64,000 nt of DNA from Pseudomonas khorasanensis (GCF_014268505.2 NZ_JABWQP020000010.1:124001-188000); one strand, 5' to 3'; positions 27,463 to 37,133 are shown, counted from the stretch's first letter. Made by a program: numbers and translations. The notes: generated by a model not told the origin, from the letters alone.

Positions 27463-28467
27463 ATGAAGGAACCGACCTCCCTCGCCAGCTGGACCCGTGC
27501 CCTGCGCAAGCAACTGGATGCGCTGGGGCTGGACAGTCTCGCCCTGTGCCAACAGGCCGGGCTCGATCCGACGCAGATGGACGACCCCAACGCGCGCTAT
27601 CCGTTATCCGGTACCACGCGCCTGTGGGCGCTCGCCGTGCAGGCCAGCGGTGATCCGGCGCTGGGCTTGCGCGTGTCGCGGTTCGTCAGCCCGACCACTT
27701 TTCATGCCCTCGGTTATGCGCTGGTCGCCAGCGGCAGTTTGCGCGAAGTGTTCGAACGCATCGTGCGTTATCACCCGGTGGTCAGCGATGCGCTGGAGCT
27801 TGAACTGAGCCGCCGCGACGACCGCTATCAGTTCCACCTGAAAATCCCGCCAGGCAACCCGGCGCCGGCCTTCGAGGCCATCGATGCCTTCACCGCGATC
27901 TACGTGCGCACCTGCCGTAATCGCCTCGGTCGCGATTACGCACCGCTGGCGGTTTACCTGCGCCGTCCCGAACCGACCGATGCCCACCAATGGCACAAAG
28001 TCTTCCGCGCACCGGTGCATTTCGCCGCAGCAGAAGATCGCCTCGAATTTGCCCTCGCCGACTTTGACAGCCACCTCGACGACGCCAACCCGGAACTGGC
28101 CGAACACAACGAAGCCGTGCTCAAACGCACCCTCGCCCAGCTCAAACCGCTGACCTGGGAGCGCAAGGTGCGTGATGCCATTGAAGAACAACTGCCGGAA
28201 GGCGAGCCGAGTGCCGAGCGCATCGCTCAAGCCTTGCACCTGAGCCTGCGCAGCCTGCAACGGCATCTGGCAGACGAGGGTTGCCGCTTCGACACGCTGC
28301 TCAACGAAAGCCGCGAAAACCTCGCGCTGCTGCACCTGCGCGACCCGCAGTGTTCGTTAAGTGAGGTGAGTTATCTGCTTGGATTCGCCGACACCAGCAG
28401 CTTCAGCCGGGCCTTCAAGCGCTGGACAGGGATGACGCCTGGGCAGTTTCGGGATGGGTTGCGTTGA
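27463..28467 (+). CDS. AraC-family regulator with arabinose-binding-like N-terminal domain
   Basis: 334 residues. The N-terminal two thirds (about 20-210) match the ArgR/OruR-like sensor domain of Pseudomonas AraC regulators (YPLSGTTRLWALAVQASGDP, LGLRVSRFVSPTTFHALGYA). The C-terminal double helix-turn-helix (about 235-334) has AQALHLSLRSLQRHLADEG and SEVSYLLGFADTSSFSRAFK, then W-TGMTPGQFR. It is divergent from the desaturase gene, so it most likely activates it in response to a lipid-like effector; that is inference from position. Confidence 0.87.
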   Translation: MKEPTSLASWTRALRKQLDALGLDSLALCQQAGLDPTQMDDPNARYPLSGTTRLWALAVQASGDPALGLRVSRFVSPTTFHALGYALVASGSLREVFERIVRYHPVVSDALELELSRRDDRYQFHLKIPPGNPAPAFEAIDAFTAIYVRTCRNRLGRDYAPLAVYLRRPEPTDAHQWHKVFRAPVHFAAAEDRLEFALADFDSHLDDANPELAEHNEAVLKRTLAQLKPLTWERKVRDAIEEQLPEGEPSAERIAQALHLSLRSLQRHLADEGCRFDTLLNESRENLALLHLRDPQCSLSEVSYLLGFADTSSFSRAFKRWTGMTPGQFRDGLR

Positions 28468-28472
28468 GCTGA

Positions 28473-28537
28473 ATCGCGAGCAGGCTCGCTCCCACAGTTG
28501 GAATGCGTTTCCCTGTGGGAGCGAGCCTGCTCGCGAA
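28473..28537. repeat. REP inverted pair (family 1)
   Basis: Opposed family 1 units between the convergent AraC and sensor-kinase genes, about 18 bp apart. Confidence 0.9.
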
Positions 28538-28545
28538 GAGGCCTG

Positions 28546-29931
28546 TCAATTCACCACAAACCCCAACTCAAACACCGTCCCCGCCACATCACTACTCACC
28601 CGCACCTGCCCGCCGTGCAAGTGCATGATCGACTTCACGATCGCCAGCCCCAGCCCACCCGAATCTCCCGGTTCGGCGCGGGACGGGTCGACGCGGTAGA
28701 AGCGGTCGAACAGTTTGCCCAGATGCTCGGGCGCGATGGCGGGGCCGTGGTTGTGCACTTGCAGCCAGCACACTCCCGGCTCGTCATGGCGGCGCAGGCT
28801 GATCAGCGTCCCGGCATCGGCGTGGCGCACGGCGTTGGCCAATAAATTGCCGAGGGCACGTTGCAGCAATTGCTGGTCGGCGAGCAGTTCACCGCGCATC
28901 CGGTTTTCAAGCTGGAGACCACGATCATCCGCCAAGGCCTCGAAGTAATCGCACAGTTCGTCGCCAAGGCTGTGAAGATCCAGTGATTGCAGATTGAGCG
29001 CGCGCTCGGCCTGTTCGGCGCGGGCGAGGAACATCAGGTTTTCGGCCATGCGCTTGAGCCGTTCGAATTCTTCCATGTTCGAGGCCAGCACTTCCTGATA
29101 TTCCGCCGTGCTGCGCGGATGATTCAGGGCCTGGCCGTTACTGGCGAGCAAGGTGTGCAGCGGGGTGCGAATTTCGTGGGCGAGATCAGCTGAGAACTGC
29201 GACAGCCGCTGCACGCTGTCGTCCAGACGTGCCAGCATGCCATTGAGCGCTTGTACCGGTTCGAGCAGTTCCGCCGGCGTGCCCTGGGCAGGCAGGCGTC
29301 GATCAAGGCTGCGCAAATCGATGCTGCGCACGGCTTCGCTCAACTGACGCAAAGGTTGCAGTCCCCGGCGCAGCAGCAGCAATCCCAAGGCAAACGCGAG
29401 TAATGCGCCGAGACCGACCGAGAAATACAGGCGCAGGCGATAACTGCCGAGCATCTGTTCGCGCTCGCTCAGCACCTTGCCGGCGATCACAGTCAGAAGT
29501 TCACCGTTAGGGCCTTGGGCCTGACCGGACAGCAACGCCAGTTCGGCACCGTCGCTGGCCCGCCAGGTGAGCACATCGCGGCGCTGCGGCATTTGTTCTC
29601 GAGGCAGTGCATTCAGCGTCGGTAATTCGCGCTGGCGCGGGTTGATCGCGATCACGCTGGAACCGTCAGCCCGGCGTACCAGCAGCAGGCTGTCGAGATT
29701 GCCGAGCATGTTCTGGTACAGCCGTGGCCGCGCCTGCAAGGCATCGAGGCTGTCGCTGTCGGCGAGCAGGGCACGCACCTGTTCGAGGCGACCGAGCAGG
29801 GCCATGTCGTCACGAAACGCCAGCTCCGAAGCCAGCGAGCGGTAAAGGAACAACCCGACTGCGCTCAGTACCAGCGCACACACCATGGCGAAGGCCAGCG
29901 CCAGACGCCAGGCGATCGATTTACTCCACAT
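28546..29931 (-). CDS. Sensor histidine kinase of the CusS/HprS (heavy-metal sensor) type
   Basis: 461 residues. Two membrane helices (about 10-32 and 166-188) bracket a periplasmic sensor of about 130 residues; HAMP follows (about 189-240), then the dimerisation domain with phospho-acceptor His252 in [13 protein letters not shown], the N box [10 protein letters not shown] and G boxes ending [13 protein letters not shown]. It overlaps the response regulator gene by 11 bp. The stimulus is not evident from sequence. The pair is divergent from a heme-binding protein and HiuH, as E. coli hprRS is next to hiuH, so an oxidative signal (peroxide, hypochlorite) or a metal is plausible. Confidence 0.88.
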   Translation of the reverse strand: MWSKSIAWRLALAFAMVCALVLSAVGLFLYRSLASELAFRDDMALLGRLEQVRALLADSDSLDALQARPRLYQNMLGNLDSLLLVRRADGSSVIAINPRQRELPTLNALPREQMPQRRDVLTWRASDGAELALLSGQAQGPNGELLTVIAGKVLSEREQMLGSYRLRLYFSVGLGALLAFALGLLLLRRGLQPLRQLSEAVRSIDLRSLDRRLPAQGTPAELLEPVQALNGMLARLDDSVQRLSQFSADLAHEIRTPLHTLLASNGQALNHPRSTAEYQEVLASNMEEFERLKRMAENLMFLARAEQAERALNLQSLDLHSLGDELCDYFEALADDRGLQLENRMRGELLADQQLLQRALGNLLANAVRHADAGTLISLRRHDEPGVCWLQVHNHGPAIAPEHLGKLFDRFYRVDPSRAEPGDSGGLGLAIVKSIMHLHGGQVRVSSDVAGTVFELGFVVN

Positions 29932-30601
29932 CGTCCGGCGCTTCCAGTTGATAACCGACGCCGCGCACGGTGTGGATGAGTTTCGGCATGTACGGGTCGT
30001 CGACTTTCGAGCGCAAGCGGCGTACCGCGACTTCGACCATGTTGGTGTCGCTGTCGAAATTCAGATTCCACACTTGCGAAGCGATCAGTGTGCGCGACAG
30101 CACTTCGCCCTGACGGCTGGCGAGCAGATGCAGCAGGGCGAATTCCTTGTTGGTCAGGGCAATGCGCTGGCCGCCCCGGCTGACCCGACGGCGCAGCACG
30201 TCGATCTCAAGGTCGGCGATGGTGTACGACTCGGCTTCACGCATCGGCCCGCGTCGCAGCAAGGTGCGCACGCGCGCGAGCAGTTCGGCGAAGGCAAAGG
30301 GTTTGAGCAGGTAATCATCGGCGCCCAGTTCGAGTCCGCGCACGCGGTCTTCGATGGCGTCCTTGGCCGTCAGAAACAACACCGGTGTAGCGCCGCGCTG
30401 ACGGATCAGTTGCAGCAATTGCCAGCCATTGAGGCCGGGCAACATCACGTCGAGGATGATCAGGTCGTATTCCTGTTGCTCGATAAAATAGCGGCCATCG
30501 AGGCCATTGAGCGCCACGTCCACGGCGAAACCCGACTCGCCCAGGCCCTTGGCAAGGAAGTTCGCGGTTTTGGCTTCATCTTCTACGACCAGCAAACGCA
30601 T
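29921..30601 (-). CDS. OmpR-family response regulator of the CusR/HprR type
   Basis: 226 residues. Receiver domain (1-115) with the acidic pocket Glu7-Asp8 and phosphorylation site Asp51 (IILDVMLPG), Thr at FLTAKD and Lys in DDYLLKPF. The winged-helix DNA-binding domain (about 125-224) has [20 protein letters not shown] and [18 protein letters not shown] 7-2-7 palindrome matching the CusR/HprR box lies in the divergent promoter region 55 bp from its start, which suggests control of both itself and the heme-binding/hiuH genes. Confidence 0.9.
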   Translation of the reverse strand: MRLLVVEDEAKTANFLAKGLGESGFAVDVALNGLDGRYFIEQQEYDLIILDVMLPGLNGWQLLQLIRQRGATPVLFLTAKDAIEDRVRGLELGADDYLLKPFAFAELLARVRTLLRRGPMREAESYTIADLEIDVLRRRVSRGGQRIALTNKEFALLHLLASRQGEVLSRTLIASQVWNLNFDSDTNMVEVAVRRLRSKVDDPYMPKLIHTVRGVGYQLEAPDDVE

Positions 30602-30655
30602 GGCACACCTCGATTATTCAGGCACACAGGCTAGGCGTCTTCGGCGCCGTTGCCC

Positions 30656-30671
30656 ATTACAAACTTGTAAT
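30656..30671. promoter_or_regulatory. HprR/CusR-type response-regulator box
   Basis: A perfect inverted repeat ATTACAA-AC-TTGTAAT between the divergent regulator and heme-binding genes. From memory the E. coli HprR and CusR sites have the form CATTACAA-nn-TTGTAATG. It lies 66 bp upstream of the heme-binding gene start and 54 bp from the regulator start, good positions for control of both promoters. Confidence 0.75.
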
Positions 30672-30737
30672 CTGCCTGACGGGGTTCTGACGAAGTGCGC
30701 CGGTTAAGGTGCAGGTCTTGTCATTCGGAGCCTGCAC

Positions 30738-31223
30738 ATGACCGTCAAATACCTCTTCGCCAGCCTGGCGATCGGCCTCAGCGCCAGCGCTCTGGCCAGC
30801 CCGGAGCTGCCGCGTCACGCCGACCTCGACCTGAAAACCGCTCGCCTGTTGGCCGATACGGCCATGAGCAGTTGCAGCGGCACAGTGTCAGTGCTCGACC
30901 GTAGCGGCAATCTTCTGGTGACCCTGCGTGGCGATGGCATTGGCCCGCACAACACCGCGGCCAGCCAGCGCAAAGCATACACCGCGCTGTCCACCAAGAC
31001 GCCGACGCGACTGTTCGCCGAACGTGCTCGCAACAACCCGGAAACCGCCAACCTCAATACCCTCGACGAGCTGCTGTTGCTGGGCGGCGGCATCCCGCTG
31101 TTCGCCGGCAGCGAACTGGTCGGCGCCATGGGCGTGGCCGGTTCCGGGGGCGGTGAGCAAGACGAAAACTGCGCCCTCTCGGCGGTCAAAAAAGCCGGCC
31201 TGACCATCACCCGTTCCCAATAA
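30738..31223 (+). CDS. Periplasmic GlcG/HbpS-family heme-binding protein
   Basis: 161 residues with a cleavable signal peptide (MTVKYLFASLAIGLSASALA). The mature domain is a GlcG/HbpS (DUF336) fold: SGTVSVLDRSGNLLVTLRGD, RKAYTALSTKTPT, then the glycine-rich LLLGGGIPLFAGSELVGAMG and VAGSGGGEQDENCA. Members of this family bind heme or act as accessory sensors in two-component signalling. Twelve bp separate it from hiuH, so they are probably co-transcribed, and the operon is divergent from the two-component system. Whether it binds heme here is not shown by sequence. Confidence 0.82.
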   Translation: MTVKYLFASLAIGLSASALASPELPRHADLDLKTARLLADTAMSSCSGTVSVLDRSGNLLVTLRGDGIGPHNTAASQRKAYTALSTKTPTRLFAERARNNPETANLNTLDELLLLGGGIPLFAGSELVGAMGVAGSGGGEQDENCALSAVKKAGLTITRSQ

Positions 31224-31234
31224 GGAGATTCATC

Positions 31235-31645
31235 ATGACTACTTTGCGCATGACTCTTGCCGCCCTTGGCCTGAGCGCTGTTTCGAGCCTGGCGCTGGCC
31301 GCCGGCAATCCGCTGAGCGTCCACGTGCTCAACCTGGAAAACGGCCTGCCGTCGCCGGGCATCAACGTCACCCTGGAGAAACACGTAGGCCAGAACTGGC
31401 AGCCGCTGGCGCAAGGCACCACCAACGAACAAGGGCGGATCGCCGAACTGTTCCCGGCCAAACAGCCTTTCGAAGCGGGTGAATACCGCGTGGTATTCAA
31501 GACCGGCGAATACTACGAGAAGATCAAGCACGAGACGTTCTTTCCGGAAATTCCGGTGATTTTCCAGGTGAAGCAGACCGATCAGCACTATCACATTCCG
31601 CTGCTGCTGAGCCCGTATGGCTTCTCGACCTATCGTGGTTCCTGA
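31235..31645 (+). CDS. hiuH: Periplasmic 5-hydroxyisourate hydrolase (transthyretin-like)
   Basis: 136 residues. A signal peptide of about 22 residues (ending LALAA) precedes a transthyretin-like domain with the catalytic-site histidine in LSVHVLNLENG, the arginine of the GEYRVVFKTG region, HYHIPLLLSPYGFSTY and the diagnostic C-terminal YRGS. It converts 5-hydroxyisourate to OHCU in purine breakdown. The periplasmic form resembles E. coli HiuH (YedX), whose gene is next to hprRS. No other urate-pathway gene is nearby, which argues that oxidative stress rather than purine use drives its expression. Confidence 0.92.
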   Translation: MTTLRMTLAALGLSAVSSLALAAGNPLSVHVLNLENGLPSPGINVTLEKHVGQNWQPLAQGTTNEQGRIAELFPAKQPFEAGEYRVVFKTGEYYEKIKHETFFPEIPVIFQVKQTDQHYHIPLLLSPYGFSTYRGS

Positions 31646-31662
31646 GCCACGCCCATAACCCT

Positions 31663-31752
31663 TGTGGGAGCGAGCTTGCTCGCGAAGGCGTCAGGTCAGC
31701 CGACATTTCTGTTGAATGACTCACCGCTTTCGCGAGCAGGCTCGCTCCCACA
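31663..31752. repeat. REP inverted pair (family 1)
   Basis: Left unit 31663-31686 (with CTTGCTCGCG) and right unit 31729-31752, separated by about 42 bp, between convergent hiuH and the Crp/Fnr gene. Confidence 0.9.
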
Positions 31753-31769
31753 GGGATGGCAGTCGCGTT

Positions 31770-32447
31770 CTAGAGTGTGGCCAGGGCACGCAATCGCGCC
31801 GCGTCGAGGATTTCGATCTCGCCGTATGCCAAGCCGATAATCCCCTGCCCCTGCAAATCCTTGAGGATCTGATTGGTAGTCTGTCGCGATAGCGAAAGCA
31901 TCGCCGCCAACTGTTCCTGCGGCAGTTGCAGCACACGGCGTGGCGCGTCGAGTTCGCCGTAGCCTTCAGCGATCATCAGCAAGCGATGGGCCAGGCGCGC
32001 CGGGGCTGGCAGCAGGCTCAATTGTTCAAGACTAATGAAAGCCAGGCGCAACTTGTGGCTCATCAACAGCGCCAGATGCCGCCAGTAAACCGGTTGCTCA
32101 TCGAGCAGTTTGAGCAGCGTCGCTTGCGCGATATTCAGCAGCAGACACGGCCCGACAGCGTAAGCGTCATGGGTGCGCGGCTGACCGTCGAACAGACAGA
32201 TTTCACCGAACCAGTGCGGCGCCTCCACCAGGCTGAGCAACGCCTCCTTGCCCTGCTCGCTCACCGCACCAATGCGCACGGCCCCATCGACTACCGCATA
32301 CAAGCCACACGGCGCGTCGCCGCGCTGGAACAGGCGCTGCCCCGCTGTCAGCCGCCGCTCCCGCGCCGCCGCCAGCAGGCTATCCTGAAAGGACACCGGA
32401 AGATGACTGAACCACTGGCCGGTCAGCAGCCGTGAACGAATTTCCAT
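31770..32447 (-). CDS. Crp/Fnr-family transcription regulator
   Basis: 225 residues from the ATG at 32447 (MEIRSRLLTGQWFSHLP), which has TTGGAG 6 nt upstream; a longer reading from 32603 would run antisense into the next gene. A cyclic-nucleotide-binding-like beta barrel (about 18-130, LFQRGDAPCGLYAVVDGAVR, WFGEICLFDGQPRTH) is followed by a Crp-type helix-turn-helix (about 165-215, QEQLAAMLSLSRQTTNQILK). It has no cysteine cluster like that of Fnr or Anr, so it is not an oxygen sensor of that type. It is divergent from the DUF962 gene with 84 bp between. Confidence 0.88.
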   Translation of the reverse strand: MEIRSRLLTGQWFSHLPVSFQDSLLAAARERRLTAGQRLFQRGDAPCGLYAVVDGAVRIGAVSEQGKEALLSLVEAPHWFGEICLFDGQPRTHDAYAVGPCLLLNIAQATLLKLLDEQPVYWRHLALLMSHKLRLAFISLEQLSLLPAPARLAHRLLMIAEGYGELDAPRRVLQLPQEQLAAMLSLSRQTTNQILKDLQGQGIIGLAYGEIEILDAARLRALATL

Positions 32448-32531
32448 AACCACTCCAAGAGTGTCGCCTGCCCGACAGAGCGAACATGGATCCCGAGGGA
32501 TGATGCAATCAACCCCACCGGAGGAACAACA

Positions 32532-33059
32532 ATGAAAAGCCTCGTCGACCATCTCAGTCAATACGCCGCCTACCATCGCGACCCGCGCAACATTGCCAGC
32601 CACTTTATCGGTATCCCGCTGATAGTGGTGGCCGTGGCTGTTCTGTTGTCACGGCCGGAGTGGTCGCTGGGCGGGTTGTGGATATCTCCGGCGGTTCTGG
32701 TCGCGCTGGCCTCGGCGTGGTTTTACCTGCGCCTGGAGCTGAAGCTTGGTGTGCTGATGACCGTGTTGATGGGGTTGTCGGTGTGGGCGGGGCATGTACT
32801 GGCGCAGCAGAGCACGATGGTCTGGCTGAGCAGCGGCCTGACGATGTTTGTGATCGGCTGGGTGATCCAGTTTGTCGGCCATCACTACGAAGGACGCAAA
32901 CCGGCATTTGTCGATGACATCAGCGGGTTGATCGTCGGGCCGTTGTTTGTGGTGGCCGAACTGGCGTTCTTGCTGGGGATGCGTCAGGAACTGAAAGCGC
33001 AGATCGAGGCGCGGGCAGGAGCGGTGCGGTTCAATCCCAATCGAAAAGCGGCGGCCTAG
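32532..33059 (+). CDS. DUF962/Mpo1-like membrane protein
   Basis: 175 residues with four predicted membrane helices. The family's conserved histidines are visible in AAYHRDPRNIASHFIGIP (about 12-30) and QFVGHHYEGRKPAF (about 112-126). The yeast homologue Mpo1 is an iron(II) dioxygenase in alpha-oxidation of 2-hydroxy fatty acids; whether the bacterial proteins share this activity is an extrapolation. The ribosome-binding site GGAGG lies about 10 nt upstream of the start. It is divergent from a Crp/Fnr regulator. Confidence 0.8.
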   Translation: MKSLVDHLSQYAAYHRDPRNIASHFIGIPLIVVAVAVLLSRPEWSLGGLWISPAVLVALASAWFYLRLELKLGVLMTVLMGLSVWAGHVLAQQSTMVWLSSGLTMFVIGWVIQFVGHHYEGRKPAFVDDISGLIVGPLFVVAELAFLLGMRQELKAQIEARAGAVRFNPNRKAAA

Positions 33060-33065
33060 GCTGCT

Positions 33066-33218
33066 TGAAAGATCGTCCGATCGCGGCCCGAGCCTTCGGC
33101 ACCGACTACATCCGCTCGTTCCCACGCTTTGCGTGGGAACGCCGCCATGGACGCTCCGCGTCCACTGTGACGCGGAGCGTCACGGGATGCATTCCCACGC
33201 AGAGCGTGGGAACGATCA
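33066..33218. repeat. Family 4 fragment and full family 3 element
   Basis: 33066-33104 is a rearranged family 4 unit (GATCGTCCGATCGCGGCCCG, then GCCTTCGGCAC). 33116-33218 is a family 3 element with CCCACGCTTTGCGTGGGAA and its mirror as outer arms and GGACGCTCCGCGTCC inside. They lie between convergent genes. Confidence 0.85.
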
Positions 33219-33221
33219 ATC

Positions 33222-34211
33222 TCAGAGATTGGCGACTTTCTGCCAGACCTTGGGTTTGAAGAACAAGGTCTCACCCTTGGCCAAACCGATCAGGCTGTCG
33301 TGATCTTTCACCACTTCGGCTTCGATCAGATCTGTCTGCCCTTCAACCTTCAACGTCACCCGTGTGGTCGCGCCCAACGGTCGGATATCGCGCACCTCAG
33401 CGGCGTGATGGTCTTCCAGCTCATGCCGCGACAGCGACACTTCGTGCGGGCGGAACAGCACGTGGTTATCGTCGCTCAACAACAAGCGGTTCGAGTCGCC
33501 GAGGAAGTGATAGACGAAATCGCTGGCCGGGTTCTCGTAGACCTCGCCCGGTGAGCCGATCTGCTCGATCACACCCTTGTTCATCACCACGATGCGGTCG
33601 GCGACTTCCATCGCTTCTTCCTGGTCGTGAGTCACGAACACCGAGGTCAGGTTGATGTCTTCGTGCAGCCGCGCGAGCCAGCGACGCAGCTCCTTGCGCA
33701 CCTTGGCATCCAGGGCGCCGAACGGCTCGTCCAGCAGCAGCACTTTCGGCTCGACTGCCAGGGCACGGGCCAGCGCAATCCGCTGGCGTTGCCCGCCGGA
33801 CAACTGCTCCGGGTAACGATCCGACAGCCAGTCCAGTTGCACCATGTTCAGCAACTCATGGACCTTGGCGGCGATCTGGCTTTCAGTCGGGCGCTGGTTT
33901 TTCGGTTTCATGCGCAGGCCGAACGCGACGTTATCGAACACGGTCATGTGGCGGAACAAGGCGTAGTGCTGAAACACAAAACCGACGTTGCGATCACGCA
34001 CGTCGTGACCGGAGACGTCTTCGCCGTGAAAGACGATGTTGCCCTGATCCGGGGTTTCCAGACCGGCAATAATGCGCAGCAAGGTCGTCTTGCCGCAGCC
34101 GGACGGGCCGAGCAGCGCCACCAGCTCGCCGCTCTGAATGTCCAGGCTGATGTTGTCCAGCGCCTTGAACGCATTGAAATTCTTGCTGACGTTACGCACT
34201 TCGATCGACAT
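33222..34211 (-). CDS. cysA: Sulfate/thiosulfate ABC transporter ATPase CysA
   Basis: 329 residues. The nucleotide-binding domain (1-235) has Walker [10 protein letters not shown] (35-43), Q-loop [10 protein letters not shown], signature LSGGQRQR, Walker [13 protein letters not shown] and H-loop VTHDQEEA. The C-terminal regulatory TOBE-like domain follows (about 240-329, [13 protein letters not shown]). It powers sulfate uptake with CysT, CysW and Sbp. The start has GGAGG upstream, located at the end of cysW. Last gene of the operon. Confidence 0.95.
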   Translation of the reverse strand: MSIEVRNVSKNFNAFKALDNISLDIQSGELVALLGPSGCGKTTLLRIIAGLETPDQGNIVFHGEDVSGHDVRDRNVGFVFQHYALFRHMTVFDNVAFGLRMKPKNQRPTESQIAAKVHELLNMVQLDWLSDRYPEQLSGGQRQRIALARALAVEPKVLLLDEPFGALDAKVRKELRRWLARLHEDINLTSVFVTHDQEEAMEVADRIVVMNKGVIEQIGSPGEVYENPASDFVYHFLGDSNRLLLSDDNHVLFRPHEVSLSRHELEDHHAAEVRDIRPLGATTRVTLKVEGQTDLIEAEVVKDHDSLIGLAKGETLFFKPKVWQKVANL

Positions 34212-34214
34212 GAG

Positions 34215-35087
34215 TTATTCCTCCGCGGCGCTGGCGCGCAGGCGGTTGATACGGTTTTCGCTCCACTGCTTGAGCAGCAGGATGAAGAGCGCAAGGATCA
34301 GCAACAGGCTCGCCACGGCGAACGCGGCCACGTGGTTGTATTCGTTGTAGAGGATCTCGACGTGCAGCGGCAAGGTGTTGGTCACCCCGCGAATGTGCCC
34401 GGAAACCACCGACACCGCACCGAACTCGCCCATGGCCCGTGCCGTACACAGCACCACGCCATAGATCAGGCCCCATTTGATGTTGGGGACGGTGACATGC
34501 CAGAACATCTGCCAGCCATTGGCACCGAGCAGGCGCGCGGCTTCCTCTTCCTGCGTGCCCTGTTCCTGCATCAACGGGATCAGCTCACGGGCCACGAACG
34601 GCACGGTGACGAAGATCGTCGCCAGCACAATGCCCGGCAAGGCGAAGACAATCTGGATGTCGTGATCCTGCAGCCACGGCCCGAACAGGCCCTGGGCACC
34701 GAACATCAGGACATAGACCAGACCGGCGATCACCGGCGATACCGAAAACGGCAGGTCGATCAGCGTCACCAGCATGCTTTTGCCACGGAACGAGTATTTG
34801 CTCACACACCACGCCGCGCTGACGCCAAACACCAGGTTCAGCGGCACCGATATCAGCACGGCGAATACGGTGAGTTTCAGCGCCGAGATGGCATCCGGCT
34901 CAAAGATCGCAGTGAAAAAGGCACCGAGGCCGTTCTTCAACCCCTGAGACACGACGATGAAGAGCGGCAGCAACAGGAACAGGAAAAAGATCAGCCACCC
35001 AAGGCCGATCAAAATCCTGCGTGACGTCGCGCTGCCACGGCGCGCAGCGTTGGCCGAAGAGGCGGCCGCAATGGACGATTGGGACAT
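34215..35087 (-). CDS. cysW: Sulfate ABC transporter permease CysW
   Basis: 290 residues, about six membrane helices, with the EAA coupling loop [20 protein letters not shown] (about 165-185). The family-typical [19 protein letters not shown] follows. It pairs with CysT as the membrane channel of the sulfate importer. AGGAGG lies about 8 nt upstream of the start. It is 13 bp downstream of cysT and 3 bp upstream of cysA. Confidence 0.95.
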   Translation of the reverse strand: MSQSSIAAASSANAARRGSATSRRILIGLGWLIFFLFLLLPLFIVVSQGLKNGLGAFFTAIFEPDAISALKLTVFAVLISVPLNLVFGVSAAWCVSKYSFRGKSMLVTLIDLPFSVSPVIAGLVYVLMFGAQGLFGPWLQDHDIQIVFALPGIVLATIFVTVPFVARELIPLMQEQGTQEEEAARLLGANGWQMFWHVTVPNIKWGLIYGVVLCTARAMGEFGAVSVVSGHIRGVTNTLPLHVEILYNEYNHVAAFAVASLLLILALFILLLKQWSENRINRLRASAAEE

Positions 35088-35100
35088 GTTCGCGCCTCCT

Positions 35101-35919
35101 TTATGGGGTTTCGATGCGCCGCTGCAGCAAATTGATCAGCAGCAACAGGACGAAGGAAACCACCAGCATCAGCACGCCGATGGACGTCGCGCCGGTGTAA
35201 TCGTATTGGTCGAGCTTGACCATGATCAGCAGCGGCAGAATTTCGGTTTTCATCGGCATGTTACCGGCGATGAAAATCACCGAACCGTACTCGCCCACGC
35301 CCCGGGCAAAGGCCAGGGCGAAGCCGGTCAACCAGGCCGGCAGCAACGCCGGCACGAGAATGTGACGGAACACCTGCCACGGTTTCGCACCGAGGCAGGC
35401 CGCCGCTTCTTCGACTTCACGAGGAATATCGGCCAATACCGGCTGCACGGTGCGCACCACAAAGGGCAGCGTCACGAAGGTAAGCGCCAGGGTGATGCCC
35501 AATGGGGTGTAGGCGATCTTGAAGCCCATGTCGGTGGCGAACTGTCCGACCAGGCCGGTCGGCGCATACAGCGCGGTCAGAGCGATACCGGCCACGGCAG
35601 TCGGCAGGGCGAACGGCAGATCGATCATCGCGTCGATCACCTTGCGCCCCGGGAAGGTGTAGCGCACCAGCACCCAGGCCAGCAACGTGCCGATAATGCC
35701 GTTGATGATCGCCGCGCACAGCGCCGTACCGAAGCTGAGCTTCAACGCGGCCAGTACACGCGGTGCGGCAATGATCGTCCAGAACTGATCCCAGGTCAGT
35801 TGGGCGGCGTGGACGAACATCGCCGCCAGCGGGATCAGCACAATCAGACTGAGGTACACCAAGGTGTAGCCCAGCGTCAGCCCGAAGCCGGGTATGACGG
35901 GTGAAATACGACGCGACAT
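35101..35919 (-). CDS. cysT: Sulfate ABC transporter permease CysT (CysU)
   Basis: 272 residues from the ATG at 35919 ([18 protein letters not shown]), which has AAGGA 6 nt upstream; a longer frame reaching 36030 would translate the repeat between this gene and sbp. About six helices; EAA loop [20 protein letters not shown]; conserved [20 protein letters not shown]. It forms the heterodimeric channel with CysW. Confidence 0.94.
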   Translation of the reverse strand: MSRRISPVIPGFGLTLGYTLVYLSLIVLIPLAAMFVHAAQLTWDQFWTIIAAPRVLAALKLSFGTALCAAIINGIIGTLLAWVLVRYTFPGRKVIDAMIDLPFALPTAVAGIALTALYAPTGLVGQFATDMGFKIAYTPLGITLALTFVTLPFVVRTVQPVLADIPREVEEAAACLGAKPWQVFRHILVPALLPAWLTGFALAFARGVGEYGSVIFIAGNMPMKTEILPLLIMVKLDQYDYTGATSIGVLMLVVSFVLLLLINLLQRRIETP

Positions 35920-35934
35920 AAAAGTCCTTGGTTG

Positions 35935-36029
35935 TGTGGCGAGGGAGCTTGCTCCCGCTGGAGTGCGAAGCGCTCCCAGAATTTCTGGGGCTACTTCGTA
36001 GCCCAGCGGGAGCAAGCTCCCTCGCCACA
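35935..36029. repeat. REP-like inverted pair of a second sequence family
   Basis: Arms TGTGGCGAGGGAGCTTGCTC and its mirror enclose further inverted sequence (CTGGAGTGCGAAGCGCTCCC). The core GGGAGCTTGCTCCC differs from family 1. It lies inside an operon, between sbp and cysT, where the hairpin could stabilise the 3' end of the sbp message and lower expression of the downstream permeases. Confidence 0.85.
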
Positions 36030-36051
36030 ATGAGTCCGGGGTCTGTTGAGC

Positions 36052-37065
36052 TTACTGCGCCTGATAAATCTGGTCGAACACGCCGCCGTCATTGAAGAAT
36101 TTCGGCTGAGCGGATTTCCAGCCGCCGAAGTCCTTGTCGATCGTCACCAGTTCCAGTTTCGGGAACTGCTGGGCGTACTTGGCGGCCACGTCCTTATCCC
36201 GAGGACGATAGAAGTTTTTCGCGGCGATTTCCTGCCCGGCCGGGCTGTACAGGTGCTTGAGATAGGCTTCGGCGATCTGTGCGTTGCCTTTCTTCTCGGC
36301 GTTCTTGTCGACCACGGCCACGGGAGGTTCGGCGAGGATCGACAGCGAAGGCACGACAATGTCGAACTTGTCAGCGCCGCCATCTTCCTTCAGCGCCAGG
36401 AACGCCTCGTTTTCCCAGGCCAGCAATACATCACCCTGACCGTTGTTGACGAAGGTGATGGTCGAACCGCGCGCGCCGGTGTCGAGGATCGGCACGTGTT
36501 TGAACAGGGTCTGCACGTATTCCTTGGCTTTGCCTTCGTCACCCCCGTTGGCTTTCAGGCCGTAGGCCCAGGCCGCGAGGAAATTCCAGCGCGCACCGCC
36601 CGAGGTTTTCGGGTTCGGGGTAATGACCGAGACGTCGTTCTTGATCAGATCGCCCCAGTCCTTGATGCCTTTCGGGTTGCCCTTGCGCACCAGGAAAACA
36701 ATGGTCGAGGTGTAAGGCGTGCTGGCTTCCGGCAGACGCTTCTGCCAGTCGGCGGGCAGGCTCTTGCCGAGCTTGGCGATTTCGTCGATGTCACCGGCCA
36801 GAGCCAGGGTCACGACGTCGGCACGCAAACCGTCGATCACCGCGCGGCCCTGTTTACCCGATCCGCCATGGGATTGCTGGATTTTCACGGTGTCGCCGGC
36901 ATGGTCCTTCTGCCAGAACTTGATGAATTCGGCGTTGTATTCCTGATACAGCTCGCGCGTCGGGTCATACGACACGTTAAGCAGTTCGTAGTCCTTGGCA
37001 ACTGCGGAACCTGCAAACACGGCGCTGGCCAGCGCGGCCAAAGCGTAACGGCGAATCGACGACAT
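36052..37065 (-). CDS. sbp: Periplasmic sulfate-binding protein
   Basis: 337 residues. The signal peptide is about 23 residues ([16 protein letters not shown]). The mature protein has the family features [20 protein letters not shown] at its start, [20 protein letters not shown] (sulfate-loop region) and [20 protein letters not shown]. It binds sulfate for the CysTWA importer. The ribosome-binding site is AGGAGC, 7 nt upstream. A family 4 repeat lies between it and oscA; a REP-like hairpin follows it. Confidence 0.95.
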   Translation of the reverse strand: MSSIRRYALAALASAVFAGSAVAKDYELLNVSYDPTRELYQEYNAEFIKFWQKDHAGDTVKIQQSHGGSGKQGRAVIDGLRADVVTLALAGDIDEIAKLGKSLPADWQKRLPEASTPYTSTIVFLVRKGNPKGIKDWGDLIKNDVSVITPNPKTSGGARWNFLAAWAYGLKANGGDEGKAKEYVQTLFKHVPILDTGARGSTITFVNNGQGDVLLAWENEAFLALKEDGGADKFDIVVPSLSILAEPPVAVVDKNAEKKGNAQIAEAYLKHLYSPAGQEIAAKNFYRPRDKDVAAKYAQQFPKLELVTIDKDFGGWKSAQPKFFNDGGVFDQIYQAQ

Positions 37066-37133
37066 GGTGAAAGCTCCTGGAATTCTGGGTGGTGGCTTTT
37101 TCTTATGAATATTTTGAATCGGGTGTGTCCGCT

